NCBI GenBank assembly: GCA_003695725.1
Contig: RFHX01000346.1
Coordinates: 1 to 5,452, forward strand
Direction: 5' to 3'
Origin: Candidatus Schekmanbacteria bacterium
GTDB taxonomy: Bacteria; Schekmanbacteria; GWA2-38-11; J061
Length of the DNA: 5,452 nucleotides
Positions 1 through 5,390 of this stretch are shown here, piece by piece (the stretch's first letter is position 1; each line of letters opens with the position of its first letter). The notes beneath the pieces were generated by a model that was not told where the DNA came from, did no database searches, and worked only from the letters and a program-made list of their open reading frames with translations. Position numbers and translations under genes: made by a program.

Positions 1-16
1 AAATTAACATTTATAA

Positions 17-34
17 ATAAAATTATAATTTTAT
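17..34. repeat. 18-bp perfect palindrome, A/T only
   Basis: The sequence ATAAAATTATAATTTTAT equals its own reverse complement over all 18 bases; the symmetry stops at the flanking bases 16 and 35. It lies about 140 bases beyond the trpD stop codon, in non-coding DNA. It could be a weak cruciform, a protein-binding site, or part of a promoter for a gene to the left of the window. Since it contains only A and T in AT-rich DNA, chance is a fair alternative. Confidence 0.5.
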
Positions 35-72
35 CAGCAGATATTATCTACAAATGCTATCACTCTAACTTA

Positions 73-113
73 GGAAATAAGGAAAAACAGAAAGTTGGAA
101 GATAGGAAAAAAA
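73..113 (-). terminator. Possible Rho-dependent termination region after trpD
   Basis: On the transcript strand these 41 bases, beginning 57 bases past the trpD stop, are pyrimidine-rich with 11 C and only 1 G, and CC pairs recur after T runs. A C-rich, G-poor, unstructured stretch is the known character of Rho loading sites. No strong GC hairpin followed by a T run is seen in the 170 bases after trpD. A weak alternative is a 6-bp stem (148-153 with 120-125, TTTGTA/TACAAA, 22-base loop) followed after six bases by seven T (113-107). Both readings are inference; the span simply marks where the trp transcript probably ends. Confidence 0.25.
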
Positions 114-170
114 CCGTTATTTGTAAGTTTGGCTATGTTTGAATCCATACAAAATAGAAATGTGAAACAA

Positions 171-1184
171 TCAAACTCTATTTGTAAAAGCAATCATATC
201 CTGAAGTTTCTTTTCGGCTTTACCAGAATTTATCGATTCCTTTGCAATTTCCAATCCTTCTTCCATTGATTCCACTCTGCCCGATGCTGCAATTGCAGCT
301 GCAGCATTCAATAAAACGATATCCCTTTTTCCGCCTTCTGCACCTTTGAGAATTCTAATGATAATGTCTCGATTTATTTCTGCGTTATCACCAATTATTT
401 CATCCCTTCTATGTCGCATCATTCCGAAATCTTCCGGTGCAATTCTATAATCAGAAATTTTACCTTTGTTGATTTCCAAAACTCTCGTCTCTGCACACAC
501 GGAAATTTCATCAAGCCCATCATCACTGTGGACAATATATGCTTTTTCTATTCCAAGTCTCAACAGCGTTTCTGCATAGAGGTCTTGCACCTTCTCACTA
601 AAAACTCCCACAACTTGCCTTCGCACTTCGGCAGGATTTGATAAGGGACCTAAAATATTAAAGATAGTTCTTATACCGATTTCTTTACGCACTGGTGCTG
701 CATATTTCATTGCGCTATGAAACTGCGGAGCAAACATAAATCCAATGCCGATTTCATCGATACATTTTGCCACCTTTTCAGGCGACAGGTTAACTTTTAC
801 ACCCATCTTCTCTAAAATGTCTGCACTTCCGCACCTGCTCGACACGGAGCGGTTACCATGCTTTGCCACTGTAACACCTGCCCCTGCGGCGACAATTGCC
901 GCTGTAGTTGAAATATTGAAAGTTCCTGAAGCATCTCCTCCTGTCCCGCAAGTATCAACTGCATTCACATCATTGAGTTTTATTGTAACCGCCATCTCTC
1001 TCATTGCCTTGACTGCACCAATGATTTCTTCAAGTGATTCACCCTTTATAGTGAGGGCAGTCAAAAATGATGCAATCTGGGAGTGAGTAGCTTTTCCTTT
1101 AAGAATTTCTTTTATTGCTAAATATGCCTCTTCTTCTGAAAGAGAATTTCCATTCGCCAGTTTTGATATGCATTTCTTCAACAT
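171..1184 (-). CDS. trpD: Anthranilate phosphoribosyltransferase
   Basis: This 337-residue protein catalyses the second step of tryptophan synthesis in the cytoplasm: anthranilate plus PRPP gives phosphoribosyl-anthranilate and pyrophosphate. The length is normal for a stand-alone TrpD. An N-terminal helical domain (about 1-70) precedes the alpha/beta domain. Family signatures are all present: the glycine-rich PRPP loop GTGGD (80-84), KHGNR (108-112), SSRCGSADILEKMGV (115-129), the anthranilate-site region around R166 and IRTIFNILGPLSNP (171-184), and the metal-binding acidic pair D225-E226 in SDDGLDEIS. The ATG start lies 9 bases after the trpG stop, with only a weak AAAAG-type ribosome site. 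It is not fused to TrpG, unlike the enterobacterial arrangement. It closes the trp set here; no trpC follows within the remaining 170 bases. Identification is firm. Confidence 0.97.
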   Translation of the reverse strand: MLKKCISKLANGNSLSEEEAYLAIKEILKGKATHSQIASFLTALTIKGESLEEIIGAVKAMREMAVTIKLNDVNAVDTCGTGGDASGTFNISTTAAIVAAGAGVTVAKHGNRSVSSRCGSADILEKMGVKVNLSPEKVAKCIDEIGIGFMFAPQFHSAMKYAAPVRKEIGIRTIFNILGPLSNPAEVRRQVVGVFSEKVQDLYAETLLRLGIEKAYIVHSDDGLDEISVCAETRVLEINKGKISDYRIAPEDFGMMRHRRDEIIGDNAEINRDIIIRILKGAEGGKRDIVLLNAAAAIAASGRVESMEEGLEIAKESINSGKAEKKLQDMIAFTNRV

Positions 1185-1193
1185 ATTGACTTT

Positions 1194-1772
1194 TTATTTA
1201 ATCTCTAAAAAATTCTTCAATAGCTCTTTTCCACATTTGGTCAGAATAGATTCCGGATGAAACTGCACTCCGTATAATTTGAGTTTCCTATCTGCAATGC
1301 CCATTATCTCTCCGTCTTCTGAATAAGCAGTTATTTCAAAGTTTGATGGCAGAGTATCCTTCTTTATAACGAGTGAATGATACCTTGTAGCTTCAAAGGG
1401 ATTTGGTAATCTCTTAAAAATATCTCTCCCATTATGCTCTATCATCGATGTTTTTCCGTGCATCAACCGTTTTGCTCTCACAATCTTTGCTGAAAAAGCG
1501 GAAGCTATACACTGATGACCTAAACATACGCCAAGCAGGGGAACCTTTCCGGCAAAGTTTTTTACTACATCAACTGAAATTCCTGCTTTGTCAGGCGTAC
1601 ACGGACCCGGAGAAATAACAATGCGTCTGATCTTTTTTCTCTGAAGCTCTTTCACTGTTACTTCATCATTGCGATAAACAATAAAGTCTTCGCCTAATTC
1701 GCCAAAGTATTGAACTAAGTTGTATGTAAATGAATCATAATTATCTATCAATATATTTTTTGATCTACTCAT
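1194..1772 (-). CDS. trpG: Anthranilate synthase glutamine amidotransferase subunit
   Basis: TrpG (192 residues from ATG 1772) is a class I glutamine amidotransferase that hydrolyses glutamine and passes ammonia to TrpE. It opens with the family hallmark ILIDNYDSFTYNLVQY, then SPGPCTP (54-60), the nucleophile elbow GVCLGHQ with Cys83, and the catalytic His172 and Glu174 in VQFHPES, completing the triad. The length is typical for a stand-alone subunit. The frame stays open to a TTG at 1778, but I prefer ATG 1772: it is a standard start and overlaps the end of trpE by 8 bases (ATGAGTAG holds both the start and the trpE TAG), suggesting translational coupling, as there is no clear Shine-Dalgarno sequence. 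In some bacteria the same protein also serves aminodeoxychorismate synthase (PabA role); with trpE and trpD as neighbours, TrpG is the main role, and dual use cannot be excluded. Confidence 0.96.
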   Translation of the reverse strand: MSRSKNILIDNYDSFTYNLVQYFGELGEDFIVYRNDEVTVKELQRKKIRRIVISPGPCTPDKAGISVDVVKNFAGKVPLLGVCLGHQCIASAFSAKIVRAKRLMHGKTSMIEHNGRDIFKRLPNPFEATRYHSLVIKKDTLPSNFEITAYSEDGEIMGIADRKLKLYGVQFHPESILTKCGKELLKNFLEIK

Positions 1773-3249
1773 AATCAAATTCTGAAGAAACTTTTAATGC
1801 TTCAAACATCGCCTTCATTTTATTCATTGTTTCAGTATATTCGCGCTCAGGCACAGAATCAGCAACAATACCTGCGCCTCCCTGCACGTACACCTTATTG
1901 TCTTTGAACAACAGAGTCCGAATGGTAATACAGGTATCCATATTTCCGGAAAAACTGAAATAACCAACTGCTCCTGCATAGGGACCTCTTTTTTCAGATT
2001 CTAATTCCTCGATTATTTCCATTGCCCTTACTTTTGGCGCACCACTTACCGTTCCTGCAGGAAAACAGGCTCTTATAACATCAAAGACATCTTTATTTTT
2101 CTTCAACTTGCCTCTTACATTCGAAACAATATGCATTACATGGGAATAACGCTCAATTGTCATAAGTTCATTGACTTCAACTGTCGATTTTTTTGCTACC
2201 CGTCCAACATCGTTTCTTCCAAGGTCAACAAGCATTATATGTTCAGCGCATTCTTTAGGGTCAGAAAGTAATTCCTTTTCTAATTTCCTGTCTTCCTTTT
2301 CATCTTTGCCCCTCCGCCTTGTTCCGGCAATAGGCCTCAACTCGATATTCCCTCTTTCTACTCTGACAAGAATTTCAGGAGATGAGCCAACAAGCGCAAT
2401 ATCCCCAAGTTTAAGATAATACATATAGGGCGATGGATTTATTACACGCAAGGCTCTATAAACATTGAAAGGATTCCCTTTGAAAGTGCAAGATAACCTT
2501 TGTGAGAGGACAACCTGAATTATGTCACCAGCTCTTATATATTTCTTTGCTCTTCTCACAATCTCTTCAAAAACTTCTTTTTTCATATTTGAAACAGGTT
2601 TTATTTGGCTAATCATTCTCCTTTTCTTTCTCTTATCAATCTTTCCGCTTCGCAATTTTTTTATAATGCGCTCAATTTTCTTTTTAGCATCCTGATATGC
2701 CTTCGAAGCATCTGAAAGATTTTTCACATAAGCATTGGCAACAACTTTAATCTTGTGGGAAAGGTTATCAAAAACGACTATTGTATCCATCAGCATAAAA
2801 ATTGCATCATATACAGATAAAACATCTTTGGAATGGTCGCCTATCTTTTCAAAAAAACGGACAAAGTCATAACCGATAAATCCAACTGCACCGCCTGTAA
2901 ATCTTGGCAATCCGCTAACCTTGACAGGTTTAAATTCTGACAAAATTTCCTTCACAATATCAAGAGGGTCATTTTTGAATGTGCATTTCCTTACCTGCCC
3001 ATCTTTGATTATTTCAGCCAACTTTCCCTTGCTTCTGAATATGAGTTTTGGCGAAGAACCAAGAAATGAAAATCTTGCCCATTTTTCTCCGCCTTCGATG
3101 CTTTCAAAGAGGAAAGAATATTTATTATCATTTATCTTGCTGAATGCCGATACAGGCGTTTCAATATCGCCGTAAATTTCGCGATAGACAGGAATAAGAT
3201 TGCCTTTCGTCGCTAATTTTTTAAATTCATTAAATTCAGGATAATACAT
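1765..3249 (-). CDS. trpE: Anthranilate synthase component I
   Basis: TrpE (494 residues) converts chorismate and ammonia to anthranilate, the committed step of tryptophan synthesis, in complex with TrpG. The N-terminal domain (about 10-170) carries the tryptophan feedback pocket: LFES (47-50, matching the LLES motif of known enzymes) and NPSPYMYYL (271-279). A lysine-rich linker (about 185-215) leads to the chorismate-binding domain with IIQVVLSQRLS (243-253), GSSPEILV (288-295), RPIAGTRRRG (305-314), EHIMLVDLGRNDVGRV (336-351), CFPAGTVSGAPKVRAMEII (395-413) and GGAGIVADSVPEREYTET (457-474). PIAGTRRRG distinguishes it from many isochorismate or salicylate synthases, and the adjacent trpG and trpD exclude PabB as the likeliest reading. 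The start ATG is one base after the stop of the upstream lipoprotein gene and has no clear ribosome site, so translation probably depends on coupling. The intact feedback motifs predict inhibition by tryptophan. Confidence 0.97.
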   Translation of the reverse strand: MYYPEFNEFKKLATKGNLIPVYREIYGDIETPVSAFSKINDNKYSFLFESIEGGEKWARFSFLGSSPKLIFRSKGKLAEIIKDGQVRKCTFKNDPLDIVKEILSEFKPVKVSGLPRFTGGAVGFIGYDFVRFFEKIGDHSKDVLSVYDAIFMLMDTIVVFDNLSHKIKVVANAYVKNLSDASKAYQDAKKKIERIIKKLRSGKIDKRKKRRMISQIKPVSNMKKEVFEEIVRRAKKYIRAGDIIQVVLSQRLSCTFKGNPFNVYRALRVINPSPYMYYLKLGDIALVGSSPEILVRVERGNIELRPIAGTRRRGKDEKEDRKLEKELLSDPKECAEHIMLVDLGRNDVGRVAKKSTVEVNELMTIERYSHVMHIVSNVRGKLKKNKDVFDVIRACFPAGTVSGAPKVRAMEIIEELESEKRGPYAGAVGYFSFSGNMDTCITIRTLLFKDNKVYVQGGAGIVADSVPEREYTETMNKMKAMFEALKVSSEFDYE

Positions 3250-3250
3250 T

Positions 3251-3550
3251 TTATTTTATTGATTCATCCGTTGTTTCATTCAATTCGTCTTCCTCAATTT
3301 TCTCGCCTATTATAGAAGTTCGAAGAAGAAGCTCGCCGATTTCTTTCTTCATCTTTTCGTTTTCTATAAGGAGGGATTCAACCTGCTTCTTCATCCTTTT
3401 CAGCTCTTTATCCCTATACATCTCAAGAGCTGAAACTCTTTTGTCAAGTTTATAGATTTTGTCCTCTACTTCATAGGCAGGAATGCAGGAAATTAGTGAG
3501 AGAAAATAACTAAACAGCAAAGAAATTATTAAAATTCTTAAATGTTTCAT
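3251..3550 (-). CDS. Small coiled-coil lipoprotein, function unknown
   Basis: I do not recognise a family for this 99-residue protein. The first 21 residues form a lipoprotein signal peptide: a basic start (MKHLR), a hydrophobic core, and the lipobox LISC with Cys22 as the predicted lipidated residue. The residue after Cys is Ile, not Asp, so outer-membrane sorting would be expected in a proteobacterial-type Lol system (inference). Residues about 28-80 are highly charged with regular leucine, isoleucine and valine spacing (VEDKIYKLDKRVSALEM, then a Lys/Glu-rich run), as in a parallel coiled coil; the tail (84-99) is acidic. The start ATG follows an AGGT ribosome site at 3562-3559 with 8-base spacing. 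It lies 35 bases after the M50-type gene and 1 base before trpE (TAA-A-ATG), so it is probably co-transcribed with both. It could be a periplasmic scaffold or tether; no enzymatic motif is visible. Confidence 0.8.
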   Translation of the reverse strand: MKHLRILIISLLFSYFLSLISCIPAYEVEDKIYKLDKRVSALEMYRDKELKRMKKQVESLLIENEKMKKEIGELLLRTSIIGEKIEEDELNETTDESIK

Positions 3551-3585
3551 TTACGGCAACCTATAAAAATTTCAGATTTCATATC

Positions 3586-4305
3586 TCATAATATTGAAAA
3601 AAGTTTTCCAATCAACTCGTGCAATTTACTCCAATTCCCGGCATAATCAAAGTGTAAAATCAGATAAATACATTTTTTGGAAATTTCAAATGCTTCATTC
3701 AAAAATAGAGGCACAGCAGAATAGCCATCGCCTAATATAACCATCATTATGCCTACAAAAAAGACATTCAAAAATAGAACAACTGAAAACGAAAAAACTA
3801 TTCCGTTGTTCAATATATCACTCTGTCCAAGATGAAAATCCTTAAAAAGAGCAGCTAAATGTTGTCCAAGAAAAAATCCCGTAATGAAAACAATATAAAT
3901 GCCTGCACTTTTTATAAAAAATGGTTTGATTCCAGACACAACAATTGCAATGATAGGAAAACAATAGGGTGAAAGTTCAACTAAAAAATTTGAACGCGAT
4001 ACGCTAACCTGTCCCCCTTTTTTTGGATATACTGACAATGATTTTACATCTCCCAAAAAAAGTAATGAAAAAAAACCGTGGACAAGTTCATGGACAAGAA
4101 CTTCTCCAACATCGACAAAATCATAACCAATCCATTTAACTAAATAGCGCAGGAGAAAATAAAAAATAATACCTGAAATAAACACAATGTTAATTGGGTT
4201 TATTAATAGAAATCGCTTTATTACCTCAAACAACGCAAGAGAAAAGATAACGCCTGCCGGCATTACAAAGAAAAATCCTATCAGATTTTTACTCATTGTT
4301 TTCAT
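3586..4305 (-). CDS. M50B-like membrane zinc metalloprotease
   Basis: This 239-residue membrane protein has a zinc-metalloprotease motif, HELVH (72-76: His72, Glu73, His76), inside a hydrophobic helix, as in site-2-protease-like M50 enzymes. Downstream come a GG-containing loop (YPKKGGQVSVSRSNFL, 93-108) and the LSPYCFPI segment (111-118), which resemble M50B-type proteins. Asp163 in GQSDI is a plausible third metal ligand, replacing the NPDG-type site of classical RseP. Hydrophobic segments are seen at about 8-30, 34-57, 66-84, 112-126, 129-150 and 168-191; the last 45 residues are less hydrophobic. There is no PDZ or CBS domain, so it is a minimal form. Its substrate is unknown. ATG 4305 is used; ATG 4296 three codons in is an alternative, and neither has a strong ribosome site. 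It heads the minus-strand gene row leading into trpEGD. The family call is moderately firm; protease activity is inferred from the motif alone. Confidence 0.8.
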   Translation of the reverse strand: MKTMSKNLIGFFFVMPAGVIFSLALFEVIKRFLLINPINIVFISGIIFYFLLRYLVKWIGYDFVDVGEVLVHELVHGFFSLLFLGDVKSLSVYPKKGGQVSVSRSNFLVELSPYCFPIIAIVVSGIKPFFIKSAGIYIVFITGFFLGQHLAALFKDFHLGQSDILNNGIVFSFSVVLFLNVFFVGIMMVILGDGYSAVPLFLNEAFEISKKCIYLILHFDYAGNWSKLHELIGKLFSIL

Positions 4306-4339
4306 AGCCCAATATTTTATTTTACCAATCCTTCAAGTG

Positions 4340-4355
4340 CAAGTTATAATACTTG
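4340..4355. promoter_or_regulatory. Inverted repeat overlapping the -35 of the rightward promoter
   Basis: CAAGT (4340-4344) and ACTTG (4351-4355) are inverted arms around the six bases TATAAT. The right arm shares bases 4353-4355 with the -35 hexamer of the promoter for the uracil-DNA glycosylase, a common position for a repressor operator. With arms of only five bases, this may be coincidence. Confidence 0.3.
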
Positions 4356-4381
4356 ACCCGGGACCTTTTGATGTTTATAAA
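4353..4381 (+). promoter_or_regulatory. Sigma-70-type promoter for the uracil-DNA glycosylase gene
   Basis: TTGACC (4353-4358, five of six consensus bases) is followed after exactly 17 bases by TATAAA (4376-4381, five of six). A start of transcription near 4388 would leave a leader of about 18 bases before the ATG at 4406. It is the best promoter match I see in the window and sits in the only divergent intergenic space. Confidence 0.6.
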
Positions 4382-4403
4382 AATGAAAAGAATCTTTGGT
4401 AAA
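4374..4403 (-). promoter_or_regulatory. Candidate leftward promoter for the M50-lipoprotein-trpEGD row
   Basis: Read on the minus strand, TTTACC (4403-4398, four of six) and TATAAA (4379-4374, five of six) are separated by 18 bases. Its -10 overlaps that of the rightward promoter almost back to back. A second option is TTGCAC with TAAAAT (4319-4314) after 17 bases, which would give an almost leaderless transcript. The region must hold some leftward promoter if the row is one unit, but neither match is strong. Confidence 0.25.
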
Positions 4404-4405
4404 TT

Positions 4406-5110
4406 ATGGAAAAAAAAGAGATAGTAGAAAAAGTAATTACATTCCTCGAATTTCAAAAATCCTTGGGAGTTAAAAATTTTATCATAACTCCTTCTACTAA
4501 AGGGCAATCAGTAGAAAGTGCCTCCAAAAGCAAAAAGGAAATGTTGGATGAACTTCGCAGCACAATCGGCGAATGCATTGAATGCCGGCTTCACAAAGAA
4601 AGGACAAATCTTGTTTTTGGGGACGGTAATCCTGAAGCCAAAATAATGTTTGTGGGCGAAGCTCCGGGAAGAGATGAAGATATTCAAGGAAAGCCCTTTG
4701 TCGGAAGAGCGGGAAAACTTTTGACAGATATGATTAAAGCAATGGGCTTCAAAAGAGAAGAGGTATATATCGCAAATATTATAAAGTGCAGACCGCCTCA
4801 AAACAGAAATCCGATAAAAGATGAAATAGAAATGTGTGAACCCTATTTGAGGAAACAGATAGAAATAATCAAGCCAAAGATTATTATTGCCCTTGGAACA
4901 TTTGCAGCCCAAACTCTTTTGAAAAGCGAGGAAAAGATTTCTCAACTTAGAGGCAAATTTGCATATTACGAAGATATAAAATTATTACCTACCTATCATC
5001 CCGCCTTTCTACTGAGAAATCCTCAAAAAAAGAAAGAATCTTGGTCTGACCTAAAGATGGTTTTAACAGAGCTCGGACTTCCTGTTCCAACTGTTCAAAA
5101 AAAGAAATAG
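4406..5110 (+). CDS. Family 4 uracil-DNA glycosylase with iron-sulfur cluster
   Basis: This 234-residue enzyme removes uracil from DNA, starting base-excision repair of deaminated cytosine. It has the active-site motif GEAPGRDED (84-92), with a FVGRAGKLL stretch (98-106) typical of family 4, and the second motif TYHPAFLLRNP (196-206) with His198. Four cysteines are placed as 4Fe-4S ligands: Cys57 and Cys60 in a CxxC pair, then Cys128 (KCRPPQNRNP) and Cys144. The first 45 residues are an extension before the catalytic fold, with a helix containing FLEFQKSLGV; such extensions occur in homologues often labelled SPO1 DNA polymerase-related. The tail PVPTVQKKK is basic and probably disordered. ATG 4406 follows the promoter at 4353-4381 but has no evident Shine-Dalgarno sequence. 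The gene stands alone on the plus strand. The family call is firm. Confidence 0.95.
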   Translation: MEKKEIVEKVITFLEFQKSLGVKNFIITPSTKGQSVESASKSKKEMLDELRSTIGECIECRLHKERTNLVFGDGNPEAKIMFVGEAPGRDEDIQGKPFVGRAGKLLTDMIKAMGFKREEVYIANIIKCRPPQNRNPIKDEIEMCEPYLRKQIEIIKPKIIIALGTFAAQTLLKSEEKISQLRGKFAYYEDIKLLPTYHPAFLLRNPQKKKESWSDLKMVLTELGLPVPTVQKKK

Positions 5111-5116
5111 CTTTTT
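5099..5116. terminator. Weak shared terminator between convergent genes
   Basis: AAAAAG (5099-5104) and CTTTTT (5111-5116) are inverted arms around a six-base loop and cover the stop codons of both the glycosylase and the HU/IHF gene, which are only 4 bases apart. The symmetry gives a T run on either strand. The stem has a single G-C pair, so on its own it would be a poor hairpin; the two transcripts may instead overlap. Confidence 0.25.
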
Positions 5117-5390
5117 ACCGATTCAAAAGATCTTTAAATAATTTAGAAGGCCTGAAATTTACAACTTTGCGTGCAGATATTTTATAAGGCGTCCCAGTTT
5201 TTGGATTTCTTCCTATTCTCTCTTTTTTTGAACGAATCTCAAACTTTCCAAAACCGCTAAGAATGATATCATCCCCTTGGGCAAGGGTACTTATCAAAGT
5301 ATTTAAAATTTCTTCAACAAGTTCAGATGATTCTTGTTTGCTCAACCCCAATTCTTCTCTTATCTTTTCTTTTAAATCTTCTCTTGTCAT
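5115..5390 (-). CDS. HU/IHF-family DNA-bending protein
   Basis: This 91-residue protein belongs to the histone-like HU/IHF family, small dimeric proteins that bend DNA and shape the nucleoid. Helices at about 3-37 form the dimer body. The strand motif ILSGFGKFEIR (43-53) leads into the DNA-gripping arm, with GRNPKTG (60-66) and Pro63 as the residue that wedges between base pairs. Residues 46-65 match the bacterial histone-like signature pattern throughout, and ARKVVNFRPSKLFKDLLN (73-90) completes the fold. RNPKTG together with FRPS recalls IHF alpha, but HU and IHF cannot be separated safely from sequence alone, so I give no symbol. The ATG at 5390 is certain as the first start: an in-frame TAA lies directly before it, and GGGGAGAG (5403-5396) sits 5 bases upstream. 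Confidence 0.95.
   Translation of the reverse strand: MTREDLKEKIREELGLSKQESSELVEEILNTLISTLAQGDDIILSGFGKFEIRSKKERIGRNPKTGTPYKISARKVVNFRPSKLFKDLLNR

Noticed and set aside
745-1086. Open plus-strand frame of 113 codons opposite trpD
   Set aside because: It lies wholly antisense to a firmly identified trpD, has a serine/proline/alanine-rich composition typical of a shadow frame, and has no domain motif or ribosome site.
1773-1778. TTG at 1778 as the trpG start
   Set aside because: It would add only Met-Ile before the ATG at 1772, has no better ribosome site, and ATG is the more usual start; the difference is two residues.
2171-2419. Plus-strand frame opposite trpE
   Set aside because: It is antisense to the conserved chorismate-binding domain and serine/proline-rich, so it is a shadow. 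The same applies to the frames at 411-641 and 2921-3175.
3551-3585. Promoter or terminator between the M50-type and lipoprotein genes
   Set aside because: The 35 bases hold a ribosome site, but no -35/-10 pair or hairpin that I could support.
4357-4362. CCCGGG palindrome in the divergent promoter region
   Set aside because: A six-base palindrome is too short to claim as an operator; it lies at the start of the spacer between -35 and -10.
4187-4402. Plus-strand frame of 71 codons opposite the start of the M50-type gene
   Set aside because: It is mostly antisense to the M50-type gene and runs through the promoter region; no ribosome site or family resemblance.
4322-4507. Minus-strand frame of 61 codons across the divergent promoter region
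   Set aside because: It covers the best promoter and the start of the glycosylase gene, is rich in Phe, Tyr and Lys as expected of AT-rich non-coding DNA, and has no recognisable motif.
4508-4945. Open minus-strand frame of 145 codons opposite the glycosylase gene
   Set aside because: It is fully antisense to the uracil-DNA glycosylase, whose motifs are intact, and its Phe/Ser/Cys-rich translation looks like a shadow of Lys/Glu/Arg codons.
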